This document shows, in pieces, positions 1 to 8,107 of a stretch of 64,000 bases of DNA. The notes beneath the pieces were generated by a model. It did not search any database, was not told where the DNA came from, and saw only the letters and a program-made list of their open reading frames with translations. The translations under genes were made by a program, and so were the position numbers. Location of the stretch: contig NZ_BMSK01000002.1 of assembly GCF_014649115.1 (NCBI RefSeq), forward strand, positions 62,001 through 126,000, in the 5' to 3' direction. Each line of letters starts with the position of its first letter. The stretch's first letter is position 1. Source of the DNA: Streptomyces eurythermus (lineage in GTDB: Bacteria; Actinomycetota; Actinomycetes; Streptomycetales; Streptomycetaceae).

Positions 1-700
1 CCGGTCCGGAGACGGTGAAGACGGCCCAGGTGCCGGCCGGCACGTTCAGCGCGGTCGTACCCTCGGGCGCGGCCGCGGAGGTGATCACGCCGTGGTAGTA
101 GTCGAGTTCGGTGTTCTCGGCCCGGCCGGGGTCCAGGTCGTCACAGACCGCGACGATGCCGTGCGGCTCCTGGTCCGACAGTTTCTCCAGGAGCGCCTTG
201 GCCCGTGGGGCGATCCCACGGACGAAATCCGCGATCGCCCGGTTCGGCCCGGCATGCACCAGCGGTACCCGGGCCTTGAACCCGACGACGCTGAAGGCCG
301 CCTTCTCCACGACCCGGTACCGCATACCGCTTCTCCCCTCGACGGTGAGGCGGAAGGCCATCCTGGACTGGGAACTGAGCGCGGCGCCGGTACGCCGTGC
401 CTCGCCCGGCCCGATGCCGTGCATGGCGCGGAACGCCCGGGCGAACGCCTCCCCGGAGCCGTAGCCATAGCGCACCGCGATCGTGAGCAACGTCTCGCGT
501 CCCGCGAGGACTTCGGCTGCCGCGAGGGTGAGCCGACGGCGCCGGATGTACTCCGACAGCGGTATGCCCGCGAGCGCGGAGAAGATCCGGCGCAGGTGGT
601 ACTCCGAGGTGCCGGCGACGCGCGCCAGCTCGTCCACCTCGATCTCGCGGTCGAGATGACACTCGATGTGCTCCAGAGCCTGATTCAGCCGCTCCAGCAT
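1..700 (-). CDS. AraC-family regulator with GyrI-like effector domain (partial)
   Basis: Probable transcription factor. The visible 233 residues begin with a pair of AraC/XylS helix-turn-helix motifs (about residues 1-105; the second carries the family signature around GYGSGEAFARAFR). A GyrI-like/SOUL-type ligand-binding domain starts at about residue 125 (MRYRVVEKAAFSVVGF) and continues off the window edge, so the C-terminus is missing. The order HTH first, effector domain second is that of the Rob/BmrR-like AraC proteins, which sense small or cationic molecules. The start is set by a strong GGAGGAAGGAGA ribosome site directly upstream. It lies 46 bp downstream of a dioxygenase-like gene on the same strand and may be co-transcribed with it. 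Effector unknown. Confidence 0.85.
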   Translation of the reverse strand, partial: MLERLNQALEHIECHLDREIEVDELARVAGTSEYHLRRIFSALAGIPLSEYIRRRRLTLAAAEVLAGRETLLTIAVRYGYGSGEAFARAFRAMHGIGPGEARRTGAALSSQSRMAFRLTVEGRSGMRYRVVEKAAFSVVGFKARVPLVHAGPNRAIADFVRGIAPRAKALLEKLSDQEPHGIVAVCDDLDPGRAENTELDYYHGVITSAAAPEGTTALNVPAGTWAVFTVSGP

Positions 701-746
701 GCCCCGGTCTCCTTCCTCCGACATCCATCACGTCGCACCCGCTTGG

Positions 747-1559
747 TTACTCGGGGCCGTGGTCGGTGCCGTCCCCGTCCGGCCCCGGCGTGGCGTGCCC
801 CAGGCCCCGGCGGATCGCGATCTCCACGGGAGAGTACGCGCCGTCGGCCCGCTCCAGTTCGTACGGCGCGTCCGGCATCAGCGGCGGCTGGGCCATGAAG
901 CGCGGCCGCACCCCATGGTGCGGTTGCGCCGCGTGCACCAGGAACGGATGGCACAGGAACACGTCACCCGGGGACCCGGTGGCGAGAGCGAGCGGCCGGT
1001 GTTCGGACACCGCCACCAGTTCGGGGGCAAGGGTCAGCGCGCTCGCCCCCTCGTCCCCGTACTTCTCCAGCACCTTCGGCACATCCAGGTGTGAGCCGAC
1101 CCGGATCCGGGTCGGGGCGTCCTCCGCGCCGACCTCGCTGAACAGGAACAGCATCAGCAGCGCCCGGCCCCGGGAACGCAGATTGGTGAAGTACCAGCTC
1201 TCGCCCTCCGGCAGATAGCTCCCCTCGATGTGCCAGCCCGCGTCGTCGGGCTCCTCCTCGTGCGGGAAGCGCAGCGGGAACGTGCCCAGCGAGTAGCGCG
1301 GCTCCCAGCGTCCCGCGCCGACGAGCAGGTCGTACGCGCGGTGCAGGGCGGGGGAGTTGGGTGCGGCGGCGAACGGTCCCTGCGCCATGCCGGCCACCCA
1401 GTGCACGGGCCGCGTCCACGTCGCCGGGTCGTCCGGGTCGCAGCCCGTCTCCCGCCACAGCAGCCGCGCGCAGTCCGCGGCCACGCGCGGCGCGACGGCA
1501 CCCTCCAACTTGACGAAGCCGTCGCGGAGGAAGCGGGATACCAAGGTCGTGTCATCCAT
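747..1559 (-). CDS. Phytanoyl-CoA dioxygenase (PhyH) family protein
   Basis: A 270-residue non-heme Fe(II)/2-oxoglutarate oxygenase-like protein. The PhyH fold is suggested by WHIEGSYLPEGESW (first half of an H-x-D/E type facial triad; here His then Glu two residues on) and by the later segment DVFLCHPFLVHAAQPHHGVRPRF, which supplies the distal His and the Arg expected to hold the co-substrate. The ATG chosen begins MDDTTLVSRFLRDGFVKLEGAV, the usual N-terminus of this family. An in-frame open stretch upstream has no family similarity. Substrate unknown; members hydroxylate acyl-CoAs, amino acids or secondary metabolites. It sits just upstream of the AraC gene on the same strand. Confidence 0.8.
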   Translation of the reverse strand: MDDTTLVSRFLRDGFVKLEGAVAPRVAADCARLLWRETGCDPDDPATWTRPVHWVAGMAQGPFAAAPNSPALHRAYDLLVGAGRWEPRYSLGTFPLRFPHEEEPDDAGWHIEGSYLPEGESWYFTNLRSRGRALLMLFLFSEVGAEDAPTRIRVGSHLDVPKVLEKYGDEGASALTLAPELVAVSEHRPLALATGSPGDVFLCHPFLVHAAQPHHGVRPRFMAQPPLMPDAPYELERADGAYSPVEIAIRRGLGHATPGPDGDGTDHGPE

Positions 1560-1716
1560 GCCCCCATCGTGCGGCGGCACCCGCCCCGGCCACCCGACAT
1601 TCTCCGCACCACCTTTGTCGGGTGAGACCTCCGGATCAGTCGGGTCACGTCTCCTCGGGCACCGAGGCCGGCGTGCGGCGCCGCGTCCGGGTGCCTGCCG
1701 GGGCTGCGGCTCGGCC

Positions 1717-2499
1717 CTACTCGTCCGGGTCCCAGGCCAGGAGCTGGTCGAAGAGCCGCCGTTCGCCGTCGAGCTTGAGGGAGTCCGCCGGTATGCGGCC
1801 GTACAGGACCAGCACCAGCTCACCGGCCGTGCCCCGGAGGGAGGCGTCGGCGGCGGTGGCGGACGCCGTGCCGGGGCCGGGGAGGCGGGCGGCCCGTGCG
1901 CCGTCGGCGGAGAGCGTGAGGCGCCATGAGCGGCCCTCGGTGGCGTGGTAGTCGACGGCGGCAGGCTCATGCGGCCAGGCGCTCGTCGTCGCACAGCAGG
2001 TGGACAGGAACTCCTCGACACCGTCGAGCGCCACCTCGTCCGGCAGCGGCCGCGGGGCGCCCGCCGTGATCTGGGCGTCGTAGGTGTGCAGCGCCACCTC
2101 CTGGAGCTGGTGCCGGGCGGCGGCACCGGCGGTCTGCGGCGACTGCGACGTACCCCACCATGTCCAGCAGCCGCGATCCGGGCCGGACTCCCGCAGCGCG
2201 TCCAGTAGTTCCCGTACCGATGCGGCCCACCCGTCCAGCAGGGCCTCGCGCTCCCGGGGCACGGCCGACGCGCCCCACGCGGACTTGGGCGGGGGAGCGT
2301 CGGCGGGCCCTGCGGCCACGATGGCGGCCCACTTCCTGCGCCCCTCGCCGAGATGCCGCACGAGGTCGAACAGCGTCCAGTCGGGGCAGGTGGGCACCTG
2401 AGCGTCAAGGCTGGGCGCGGAGGCGACCGCGGCGCTGAAGGCGGTCGCCCGTTCGTCGATCAGCCGCAGCAGATCGGGGAACTCCAGAGTCTTTTCCAC
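1717..2499 (-). CDS. Maleylpyruvate isomerase family, mycothiol-dependent-type protein
   Basis: A 260-residue protein of the DinB/MDMPI superfamily. The N-terminal four-helix domain shows the family pattern VPTCPDWTLFDLVRHLGEGRRKW; the helix-2 His (HLGE) and the later HQLQEVALHTYDA segment place the metal-binding histidines. The C-terminal part (about residues 165-255) matches the MDMPI C-terminal domain. Family members are mycothiol-dependent isomerases or thiol transferases, found mainly in actinobacteria. Starts at GTG with a weak ribosome site; no other start fits the N-terminal domain. Exact reaction unknown. Confidence 0.8.
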   Translation of the reverse strand: MEKTLEFPDLLRLIDERATAFSAAVASAPSLDAQVPTCPDWTLFDLVRHLGEGRRKWAAIVAAGPADAPPPKSAWGASAVPREREALLDGWAASVRELLDALRESGPDRGCWTWWGTSQSPQTAGAAARHQLQEVALHTYDAQITAGAPRPLPDEVALDGVEEFLSTCCATTSAWPHEPAAVDYHATEGRSWRLTLSADGARAARLPGPGTASATAADASLRGTAGELVLVLYGRIPADSLKLDGERRLFDQLLAWDPDE

Positions 2500-2602
2500 T
2501 TCGGGTGTCTATCACCGTGCTCCGGCAACCGACAGCGATTTTCGCAGGTGACGCGGCAGGCACGGCACGAGCCGCGCGCCCCCGCGCCGTCCGGGGGCCG
2601 GC

Positions 2603-3049
2603 TCAGGTGAGGGCGGTGACCAGCAGGGCGAACGCGGCGGTGATCACGGCGACGCGGACGTGGTGGAAGCGGTCCCAGCGGTTCAACTGCCGCTTCCAGT
2701 CGGCAGGCAGGCCGTCGGCGGTCCACGTCCTGACCCGGTTGTTGATCGGGACGAGCAGCAGCACCGACATGATCACGCTGCAGACCAGCAGCGCGGCCGC
2801 GGTGACGACCAGGCCGGCCCCGTGGTGGTGCCGTCCGGCGATGGCCCAGACCGCACCGAGGACGAGCGAGCCGATGTACCAGAACGGCATCACGGCACCG
2901 AGCAGTTGGGCCCCGCGGGTGCGGCCGCGCAGGCCGTTGTCGCCGGGGAGGCCGTCGAGGATCGGGTGGACGAAGAAGGCGACGCAGAACTCCACCCCCA
3001 CCATCAAGCCGACGACCACGGTGGTGAAGACCTGAAGTGCGTTGAGCAT
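2603..3049 (-). CDS. DUF1772 integral membrane protein
   Basis: A 148-residue protein with four predicted membrane helices (about residues 2-27, 50-70, 77-100 and 125-147). The conserved features of DUF1772 are visible: an acidic residue inside helix 1 (VGVEFCVAFFVHP), NGLRGRTRGAQLLG, and PINNRVRTW before the last helix. The family is distantly related to anthrone-oxygenase-type membrane proteins but has no general function. I chose the ATG after the G-rich GGGGGGATC site rather than the upstream ATG, which would add 14 non-conserved residues lying over the operator palindromes. It is transcribed divergently from a TetR regulator, which probably represses it. Confidence 0.8.
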   Translation of the reverse strand: MLNALQVFTTVVVGLMVGVEFCVAFFVHPILDGLPGDNGLRGRTRGAQLLGAVMPFWYIGSLVLGAVWAIAGRHHHGAGLVVTAAALLVCSVIMSVLLLVPINNRVRTWTADGLPADWKRQLNRWDRFHHVRVAVITAAFALLVTALT

Positions 3050-3066
3050 GATGATCCCCCCGGGAT

Positions 3067-3130
3067 CTAGCGTTGCTAGCTGACGAGTCAACGCTAGTCA
3101 TGCTGCCGCTCGATTGTCTAGCGGTGCTAG
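3067..3130. promoter_or_regulatory. Repeated palindromic operators between DUF1772 and tetR genes
   Basis: Two near-identical 13-bp palindromes, CTAGCGTTGCTAG (3067-3079) and CTAGCGGTGCTAG (3118-3130), share the pattern CTAGC-NNN-GCTAG. A third element, CAACGCTAG (3089-3097), is the exact inverted copy of CTAGCGTTG at 3067-3075. They fill the 90-bp gap between the divergent starts; the last ends 9 bp before the regulator's GTG. This layout is typical of TetR autoregulation and repression of the divergent gene. That the adjacent TetR protein binds here is an inference. Confidence 0.7.
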
Positions 3131-3139
3131 GATCGAAGG

Positions 3140-3718
3140 GTGTCGGTACAGGAACGCAAGGAACGCGAACGGGCGGCCCGCGAGCGCCTCATCGTGGCGA
3201 CGGCCCGCGAACTCGCCGAGGAGCAGGGCTGGGACGCGGTCACCACCCGCCGGCTCGCCGAGCGCATCGAATACAGCCAGCCCGTCCTCTACAGCCACTT
3301 CCGCGGCAAACGCGAGATCATCGGCGCCGTCGCCCTCGAAGGCGCCACCGAGATGGCCGCGGCGATGCGGGCCGCGGCCGCCGCCGCGGACGGACCCCAC
3401 GCCCGGGTCACCGCCCTCGCCCGCGCCTACCTCGACTTCGCCGCGCGTAGCCCCGCGGTCTACGACGCCCTGTTCCGGCTCGACGGCGGCCTGGTCTTCG
3501 CCGACGAGGAGACTCCACAACCTCTGAAGGACGCCTTCGCGGCCCTGCTGGAAACCCTCGACGAGGTCGCCGGGGACGGCGTCGACCCGGGACTGTTCAC
3601 CGAGGTGTTCTGGGCGGCCCTGCACGGGCTGGCGACCCTGTCCCGGGCGGGACGGCTGCTGCCGGAGGATGCCGAGCGCAGGGTGGAACTGCTGGTGGAC
3701 AGGCTCGCCGTGGTCTGA
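3140..3718 (+). CDS. TetR/AcrR-family transcriptional regulator
   Basis: A 192-residue repressor. The N-terminal DNA-binding domain is clear: RERLIVATARELAEEQGWDAVTTRRLAERIEYSQPVLYSHF (about residues 14-55), followed by the family-typical RGKREIIGAVALEG. The C-terminal ligand domain (about 75-190) resembles the TetR_C_33/WHG type found with small actinobacterial membrane proteins. Starts at GTG. Divergent from the DUF1772 gene across the palindromic sites at 3067-3130, its likely targets. Confidence 0.88.
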   Translation: MSVQERKERERAARERLIVATARELAEEQGWDAVTTRRLAERIEYSQPVLYSHFRGKREIIGAVALEGATEMAAAMRAAAAAADGPHARVTALARAYLDFAARSPAVYDALFRLDGGLVFADEETPQPLKDAFAALLETLDEVAGDGVDPGLFTEVFWAALHGLATLSRAGRLLPEDAERRVELLVDRLAVV

Positions 3719-3841
3719 CGCGCCCGCGCAGGGGCGATCAGTCCTGGGCGGGCTCCACGACGAGCGCCCGGGCGAGCTTCGCCGCGTTCGGCCGGTGCTT
3801 CGCTCACACGGTGCCGTCGGCCTTGCCCGGGCGTGCCGGTC

Positions 3842-4819
3842 TCATCCGGGGACCGTCGTGCGGAAGCGGGCCCGGTAGACCGTCGGTGAGATGCCCAGCG
3901 CGTTCTGGAAGGCCCGCCGCATCGCCTCGGCGGAGCCGAAACCGGCGCGTGCCGCGACGGTGTCCACGGGCTCGGTGCCCGACTCCAGCAGAGCCTGTGC
4001 CGCTTCGAGGCGAATCGCCTCCGTGTAGCGTCCGACCGTCGTCCCGACGTGCGTCCGGAAGAGCCGGTTGAGGTGGCGTACGCTCACCCCGGCGCCGCGC
4101 GCCACAGCGGTGAGGTCGTGCCCCGCGCCGGGATCCGCGCCGATGAGGTCCATGACCTGCCGGACCACGGGATGCGTGGACTCCCGCAGGGTCAGCCGCG
4201 CGCTGAACTGCGACTGCCCTCCCGGGCGCGCCATGAAGACCACGAGTTCCCGTGCGACCTCCCGCGTCACGTCGGGCCCGTGGTCCTGCTCGACCAGGGC
4301 GAGGGCGAGGTCGATGCCCGCCGTGACTCCGGCCGAGGTGATCACATGACCGTCGCGGACGAACAGGGCGTCCCTCTCCACGGTGACATCGGGATAGCGG
4401 AGCGCCAGTTCGGGGGCCAGACGCCAGTGAGTGGCGGCCCGCCGTCCGTCGAGCAGGCCGGCCTCGGCCAGCATGAACGCACCGGCGCACACCGAGGCCA
4501 CGCGGCGGGCACGGCCGGCCAGGTCCTTCGTCATGGCCACCAGCGCCGGGTCGGCGACGGCTTCGCGCCACTCCCGCCGGCCCGGCACCAGCAGGGTGCC
4601 CAGCTGTCGCGGCAGGTCGTGCCGGCCGGCGTCGGTGTCCAGCCGGACGGGGGCGGAGGTGGCCACCGGCCCGGGAGCGGCGGAGACGACCCGCACGTCG
4701 TACCGGGCCCCGTACGCGTTCGCCGTCGTGAACACCTCGGCGGGTCCGGCCACGTCCAGCAACTGGACACCGGGGAAGGCCAGGATCACCACGACCTGCC
4801 CGGGCCGCCGGCCGCTCAC
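3842..4819 (-). CDS. GlxA-family (DJ-1/PfpI + AraC) transcriptional regulator
   Basis: A 325-residue regulator. Residues about 5-170 are a DJ-1/PfpI-like domain (VVVILAFPGVQLLDVAGPAEVF; VASVCAGAFMLAEAGLLDGRRAATHW), with Cys at the nucleophile-elbow position as in GATase1-like sensors. Residues about 215-320 are an AraC DNA-binding domain ending GFGSAEAMRRAFQNALGISPTVYR. The start is GTG at 4819, which overlaps the stop of the upstream HD gene (GTGA), so the two genes are translationally coupled. In-frame sequence upstream of this GTG is only the HD gene in another frame. The sensor domain is related to isonitrile hydratases, so a nitrogen-containing small effector is possible but unproven. 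Confidence 0.87.
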   Translation of the reverse strand: MSGRRPGQVVVILAFPGVQLLDVAGPAEVFTTANAYGARYDVRVVSAAPGPVATSAPVRLDTDAGRHDLPRQLGTLLVPGRREWREAVADPALVAMTKDLAGRARRVASVCAGAFMLAEAGLLDGRRAATHWRLAPELALRYPDVTVERDALFVRDGHVITSAGVTAGIDLALALVEQDHGPDVTREVARELVVFMARPGGQSQFSARLTLRESTHPVVRQVMDLIGADPGAGHDLTAVARGAGVSVRHLNRLFRTHVGTTVGRYTEAIRLEAAQALLESGTEPVDTVAARAGFGSAEAMRRAFQNALGISPTVYRARFRTTVPG

Positions 4820-5460
4820 TCCGGCCACGGCGAGTCGAGGACCGTCCGCACGAAGTCGCCTCGCTCGAACCCCGGCACATAGTGCTCCAGGACATCGGCT
4901 TTGATGTTGCCGAAGGTCGTCTCCGGCTTGGGGCGGATGCCCTGGGTGAAGGCCTCCAGGATCCGCCTTTTGAAGTCGGGACGTGGATGCAGGGCGAGCA
5001 CGGCCGCGCGGTCGGCGGGTGCGATGTCGTCGTAGCCGATGCCCAGGACGTCGTACTCCACACCGGCGGTGACCAGCGCGACCTCGGGTTCCATGAACTC
5101 CGGGATGCCGGGCGTGGTGTGCAGGGCGATCGCCGTCCACACGCGGCGTACGCCGTCCTCGGGCACTTCGTGTTCCCGCAGGAACCGGCGGGCCGCCTCC
5201 GCCCCGTCGACCTCGAAGCGCCGGCCACTGTCGTGGAAGCGCCGGCCGAGGCCGAGATCGTGGAACATGGCGCCGATGTAAAGGAGTTCGGGGTCGTGGT
5301 CGAGGCCGCGCCGACGGCCCTGGAGGGCGCCGAACAGGTAGACCCGGCGTGAGTGGTGATAGATCAGCTCGCTCGTCTCGTCCCGCACCAGCTCGGTCGC
5401 CTCCCGGGCAAGCCGTGTGTCCGGCACACCGACTCCGGCGACCAGTATGTCGTCAGTCAT
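4816..5460 (-). CDS. HD-domain phosphohydrolase-like protein (cyanamide hydratase-like)
   Basis: A 214-residue HD-superfamily metal-dependent protein. The metal ligands are visible: YHHSRRVYLFGAL (first His), MFHDLGLGRRF (HD doublet, about residues 65-75), the ALHTTPG His near residue 113 and an Asp near 137 (EYDVLG). The spacing and the LYIGAMFHDLG wording resemble the cyanamide-hydratase-like branch rather than the nucleotidase branch; that sub-assignment is inference. It overlaps the GlxA regulator by 4 bp, forming a two-gene operon. A perfect palindrome lies 80 bp upstream of its ATG. Confidence 0.78.
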   Translation of the reverse strand: MTDDILVAGVGVPDTRLAREATELVRDETSELIYHHSRRVYLFGALQGRRRGLDHDPELLYIGAMFHDLGLGRRFHDSGRRFEVDGAEAARRFLREHEVPEDGVRRVWTAIALHTTPGIPEFMEPEVALVTAGVEYDVLGIGYDDIAPADRAAVLALHPRPDFKRRILEAFTQGIRPKPETTFGNIKADVLEHYVPGFERGDFVRTVLDSPWPE

Positions 5461-5539
5461 CTTTCCACCCCATGTCTGCCAGGTGTACGCGCGGCTCGCG
5501 CCGTGACCTCAGTCTTGTCCGCGCGGCCGGGCGGCACCA

Positions 5540-5553
5540 TGTCCGTACGGACA
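5540..5553. promoter_or_regulatory. Perfect 14-bp palindrome upstream of HD-glxA operon
   Basis: TGTCCGTACGGACA is a perfect inverted repeat located 80-93 bp before the HD gene start, in a 178-bp gap that otherwise shows no gene. The position suits an operator or activator site. The regulator is unknown: AraC-type proteins usually bind direct repeats, so a dimeric repressor elsewhere is equally possible. Confidence 0.45.
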
Positions 5554-5638
5554 GGCATCCCACACATCCGGACACCGCTGCGGTGCCGGGCCTGGGCCCG
5601 GGGCACCCACCGTCCCGGCACCCGCTGCGCCGGATCGC

Positions 5639-6289
5639 CTACCGCACCGCGGTCAGCGTCGCGTAGGCCACTACGTTGCCCAGGTAGCCGGTGCCCTTGG
5701 TGTAGCCGCCGCCGCAAGTGATCAGCCGGAGTTCGGGCCGGCCGGAACCGCCGTAGACCTTCTCGCTGGGGAAGTGCTTCTTGTCGTAGAGCTCGACGGC
5801 GCGGACGGTGAACACCGCTGTCCGCCGGTCGGTCCTGCCGACCTCGATGGTGGTGCCCTCGGCCAGGGCGCCGAGGTCGTAGAAGACACCGGGCTCGCCG
5901 GCGGGTGTGTCCACATGCCCGGTGACGATGGCGGTGCCCGCCGAGCCGGGAGCGATGCCGTCGCCGTACCAGCCGGCGAGGCCGGGTTCGTCAGGCGGCG
6001 GAGTCCGTAGCGCCCCCGCCGCGTCCAGGCCCACGCGCGTCAATGGGGCATCGACGCCGATGGCGGCGATCCGGAGCCGGACCGGGTCCGCGGGCGGCAG
6101 CGGACGGACCGTCGGGGGAGCGGGGTCCGCGGAGGCGGAGAAGCCCTGGCCCGCCGAAGGCCGCGGCGGCTCCTCGTCATGGACCCCGCTGATCAGCAGC
6201 ACCGCGCCCGCCGCCATCGCCCAGCCCAGGGGGACCACAGCGGGGAGGAGCGGGCGCCGGGGTGGGCGGGGCTGGTGTCCGGGTGTCAT
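5639..6289 (-). CDS. Class F sortase
   Basis: A 216-residue membrane-anchored transpeptidase. An N-terminal membrane helix (about residues 14-36) precedes a Pro-rich stretch and the sortase barrel (about 68-214). Catalytic residues are visible: His in AIVTGHVDTP (about 123), Cys in RLITCGGGY (about 193) and the Arg just before it in GRPELRLITC, as in the class F group of actinobacteria. It follows, 38 bp downstream and on the same strand, a small exported protein with a C-terminal membrane helix, a plausible partner. Class F enzymes have poorly known substrates; some act as general LPXTG transpeptidases. Confidence 0.87.
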   Translation of the reverse strand: MTPGHQPRPPRRPLLPAVVPLGWAMAAGAVLLISGVHDEEPPRPSAGQGFSASADPAPPTVRPLPPADPVRLRIAAIGVDAPLTRVGLDAAGALRTPPPDEPGLAGWYGDGIAPGSAGTAIVTGHVDTPAGEPGVFYDLGALAEGTTIEVGRTDRRTAVFTVRAVELYDKKHFPSEKVYGGSGRPELRLITCGGGYTKGTGYLGNVVAYATLTAVR

Positions 6290-6327
6290 CGCGGTGGGGC
6301 CTTCTCGTCACGGCGGATGCGGTCGCG

Positions 6328-6813
6328 TCAGGTTCCGTCGGCGTTCGGGCGGCGGCACAACCAGACCACACCGGCGGCGGCCGTGAAGAGCAGTCCACCC
6401 CCGAGGGCGAACCCCATGCCCGAGTCGTCGGCCGGTCCGAAACCGGCGTCGACCGACCCCTCGGGAGAGCGACCGGTGATCTGGTACGTCCCCGTGACCT
6501 TGGTCAGCGGCGGGCACTTCAGGGTGATGGTGTCGCTGCCCGGCTCGGTGCCTTCCGGGATCTGGAACTCGCCGGTGAGCACGCCCTCCTCATCGCCTCC
6601 GAAGAGGTGGAAATCTCCTCCCGCCTCCGATGTGCCCTTGCCGTAGTCCGCGCCAGGGTCGCAGGCGCTCGTACTGACCGTGACCGTGGAACCCGGGGAG
6701 GCATTCCACGGATCGATACGGATGTCCGAGTCATCGGCGGCAGCGGCCGGAACCTGCAGTCCCAGGGCACCGAGAGCCAGGACGACACTTGCACCCATAT
6801 GTGTGTAACGCAT
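6328..6813 (-). CDS. Exported surface protein with C-terminal membrane anchor, sortase-linked
   Basis: A 161-residue protein with a signal peptide (residues 1-24, MRYTHMGASVVLALG through AAAADD), an extracellular Ig-like beta domain (DIRIDPWNASPGSTVTVSTSACDPG), and a C-terminal hydrophobic helix with a basic tail (GMGFALGGGLLFTAAAGVVWLC then RRPNADGT). Two Cys (SACDPG and LKCPPL) could form a disulfide. There is no obvious LPXTG-type motif before the helix, so sortase anchoring is not shown. The ATG at 6813 is chosen for its GGAGG site and signal peptide; an upstream in-frame ATG would bury the signal peptide. The pair with the class F sortase is common in Streptomyces. Confidence 0.75.
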   Translation of the reverse strand: MRYTHMGASVVLALGALGLQVPAAAADDSDIRIDPWNASPGSTVTVSTSACDPGADYGKGTSEAGGDFHLFGGDEEGVLTGEFQIPEGTEPGSDTITLKCPPLTKVTGTYQITGRSPEGSVDAGFGPADDSGMGFALGGGLLFTAAAGVVWLCRRPNADGT

Positions 6814-7300
6814 GCGAATCCTCCAACGGACAGCGCTCGGCCTGTCTGCGCGGTACCTCTTTCGTGTTCCGCTCACGAGGCAACCGACAGTCCGTCAGTC
6901 CCGCAACCCGACGCGTCACGACATGTGTCACTCGTTCAGGTGCGATGGGGGTTCCGCTTGATCGCTTGCGCAGGTCATCGCCGCGAAGGTCAGGGTCAGG
7001 CGTCACCCGCCACCCAGTCCCCCTAACGGTGAAGCCGGCCGTGTGTCTCGCACGGTGCGGGCGTGCCCGAGGCCGCCGTGCCGGGAGCGGCGTGGCCTTC
7101 CCGGGCGCCGGCATCGTCACCCGTAGGGACGCGTACGCGGGCGAGGTCCGGCCCGGACCGTGCCCGGTGCGCTTTCGGAGCCATCGACGTCGATCCGCCG
7201 CGTCGTGCCCTCGTCGGGACGCCGTTGCCGCGACCGGACCACAACACCTGTGCCGCCCATGGCCTTTGCCACTCGTTCGGCCGGGGCGAGGCGGGCGGTC
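6814..7300. other. Intergenic region, no gene seen
   Basis: 487 bp between the sortase-associated gene (reading away leftwards) and the 3' end of the RTX-like gene. Open frames here lack consistent third-position bias and ribosome sites. The right part presumably ends the RTX transcript and the left part holds the promoter of the surface protein; I see no convincing motif. Confidence 0.5.
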
Positions 7301-8107
7301 CTACTGGAGGACGACATCGCGGCCCGGGCCGCCGTCGACGGTGTCCTTCCCGGGACCGCCGCTGACCAGGTCGTCACCGCCCTCGCCGTACAGCGTGTCG
7401 TCGCCGGGGCCGCCGAGGACGATGTCACGGCCGTCCCCGCCCATGGCGTGATCGTCGCCCGGGCCGGCGTACACGGCGTCCGCACCGCCGTACGCCTCGA
7501 TCATGTCGTTGCCCCGGCCGCCCCACAGCCGCTGGTCGCCGTCGTCGCCCATCAGATGGTCCATGCCGTCGCCGCCGTCGAGGACCGCGCGTCCCATGAC
7601 CATGTCGTCCCCCGCGTCACCCCGCACCGTGTGCGCGGTGTGGGCGTGCAGTTCGTCGTCGCCGGGGCCGCCGCGGACGGTGGCTACCCCGGGGTCGCTG
7701 GTGACGATCGTGTCGTCGCGGTCGCCGAGGAAGATGTCGATCCTGTCCGGCCGGGGGCTGCCGGTGGGCAGTTCGCAGACGACGAAGGTGTGGTCCCCGG
7801 GATCGAGGTACGCGCAGTGGTCACCGGGTTCGAGCGGGACCGCGTCCCGGAAGCCGACCTGCCGGACGCCGGTGCCGCGATCCATGGGGAACACGTGGAG
7901 GTCGTTGGCCTGTTCCTCGGCGGCGGTGAAGACGATCGACTGGGTCGCCCAGTCGGCGCCGACGTGGGCCTCCGCCCGGCCGGCGGCGGGGGCGGCGACT
8001 GCCGGGGCGGCGGGGCCGGTGGCGAGGGCGGCAGTGAGGCCGCTGGTGAGCAGGATGACGGCGACCGTGCGGGTGGTGGTCGTGGTGGTTCCTTGTCTGT
8101 TGTTCAC
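7301..8107 (-). CDS. Secreted RTX-like calcium-binding protein (hemolysin-type repeats)
   Basis: A 268-residue exported protein. A signal peptide covers about residues 1-40 (TTRTVAVILLTSGLTAALATGPAAPAVAAP). The C-terminal half consists of nonapeptide repeats of the GGxGxDxxx type, for example GGPGDDELH, GGDGMDHLM, GGRGNDMIE, GDGRDIVLG, GPGDDTLYG, EGGDDLVSG and GPGKDTVDG. These fold into a Ca-binding parallel beta-roll. No enzymatic domain is visible between the signal peptide and the repeats (about 45-140). The GTG at 8107 is the only start that gives the signal peptide; the longer open frame upstream is low-complexity noise. Role unknown, probably cell-surface or extracellular. Confidence 0.82.
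   Translation of the reverse strand: MNNRQGTTTTTTRTVAVILLTSGLTAALATGPAAPAVAAPAAGRAEAHVGADWATQSIVFTAAEEQANDLHVFPMDRGTGVRQVGFRDAVPLEPGDHCAYLDPGDHTFVVCELPTGSPRPDRIDIFLGDRDDTIVTSDPGVATVRGGPGDDELHAHTAHTVRGDAGDDMVMGRAVLDGGDGMDHLMGDDGDQRLWGGRGNDMIEAYGGADAVYAGPGDDHAMGGDGRDIVLGGPGDDTLYGEGGDDLVSGGPGKDTVDGGPGRDVVLQ

Noticed and set aside
747..2408. Single 553-codon minus-strand protein
   Set aside because: Only its last 270 codons are a real gene (PhyH family); the upstream part is a frame-shifted shadow of the mycothiol-type gene.
3738..3804. Short minus-strand frame reading KHRPNAAKLARALVVEPAQD with a normal stop
   Set aside because: It has natural-looking sequence but only about 20 codons, no start, and a stop just upstream. 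Perhaps the tail of a deleted gene; too little to annotate.
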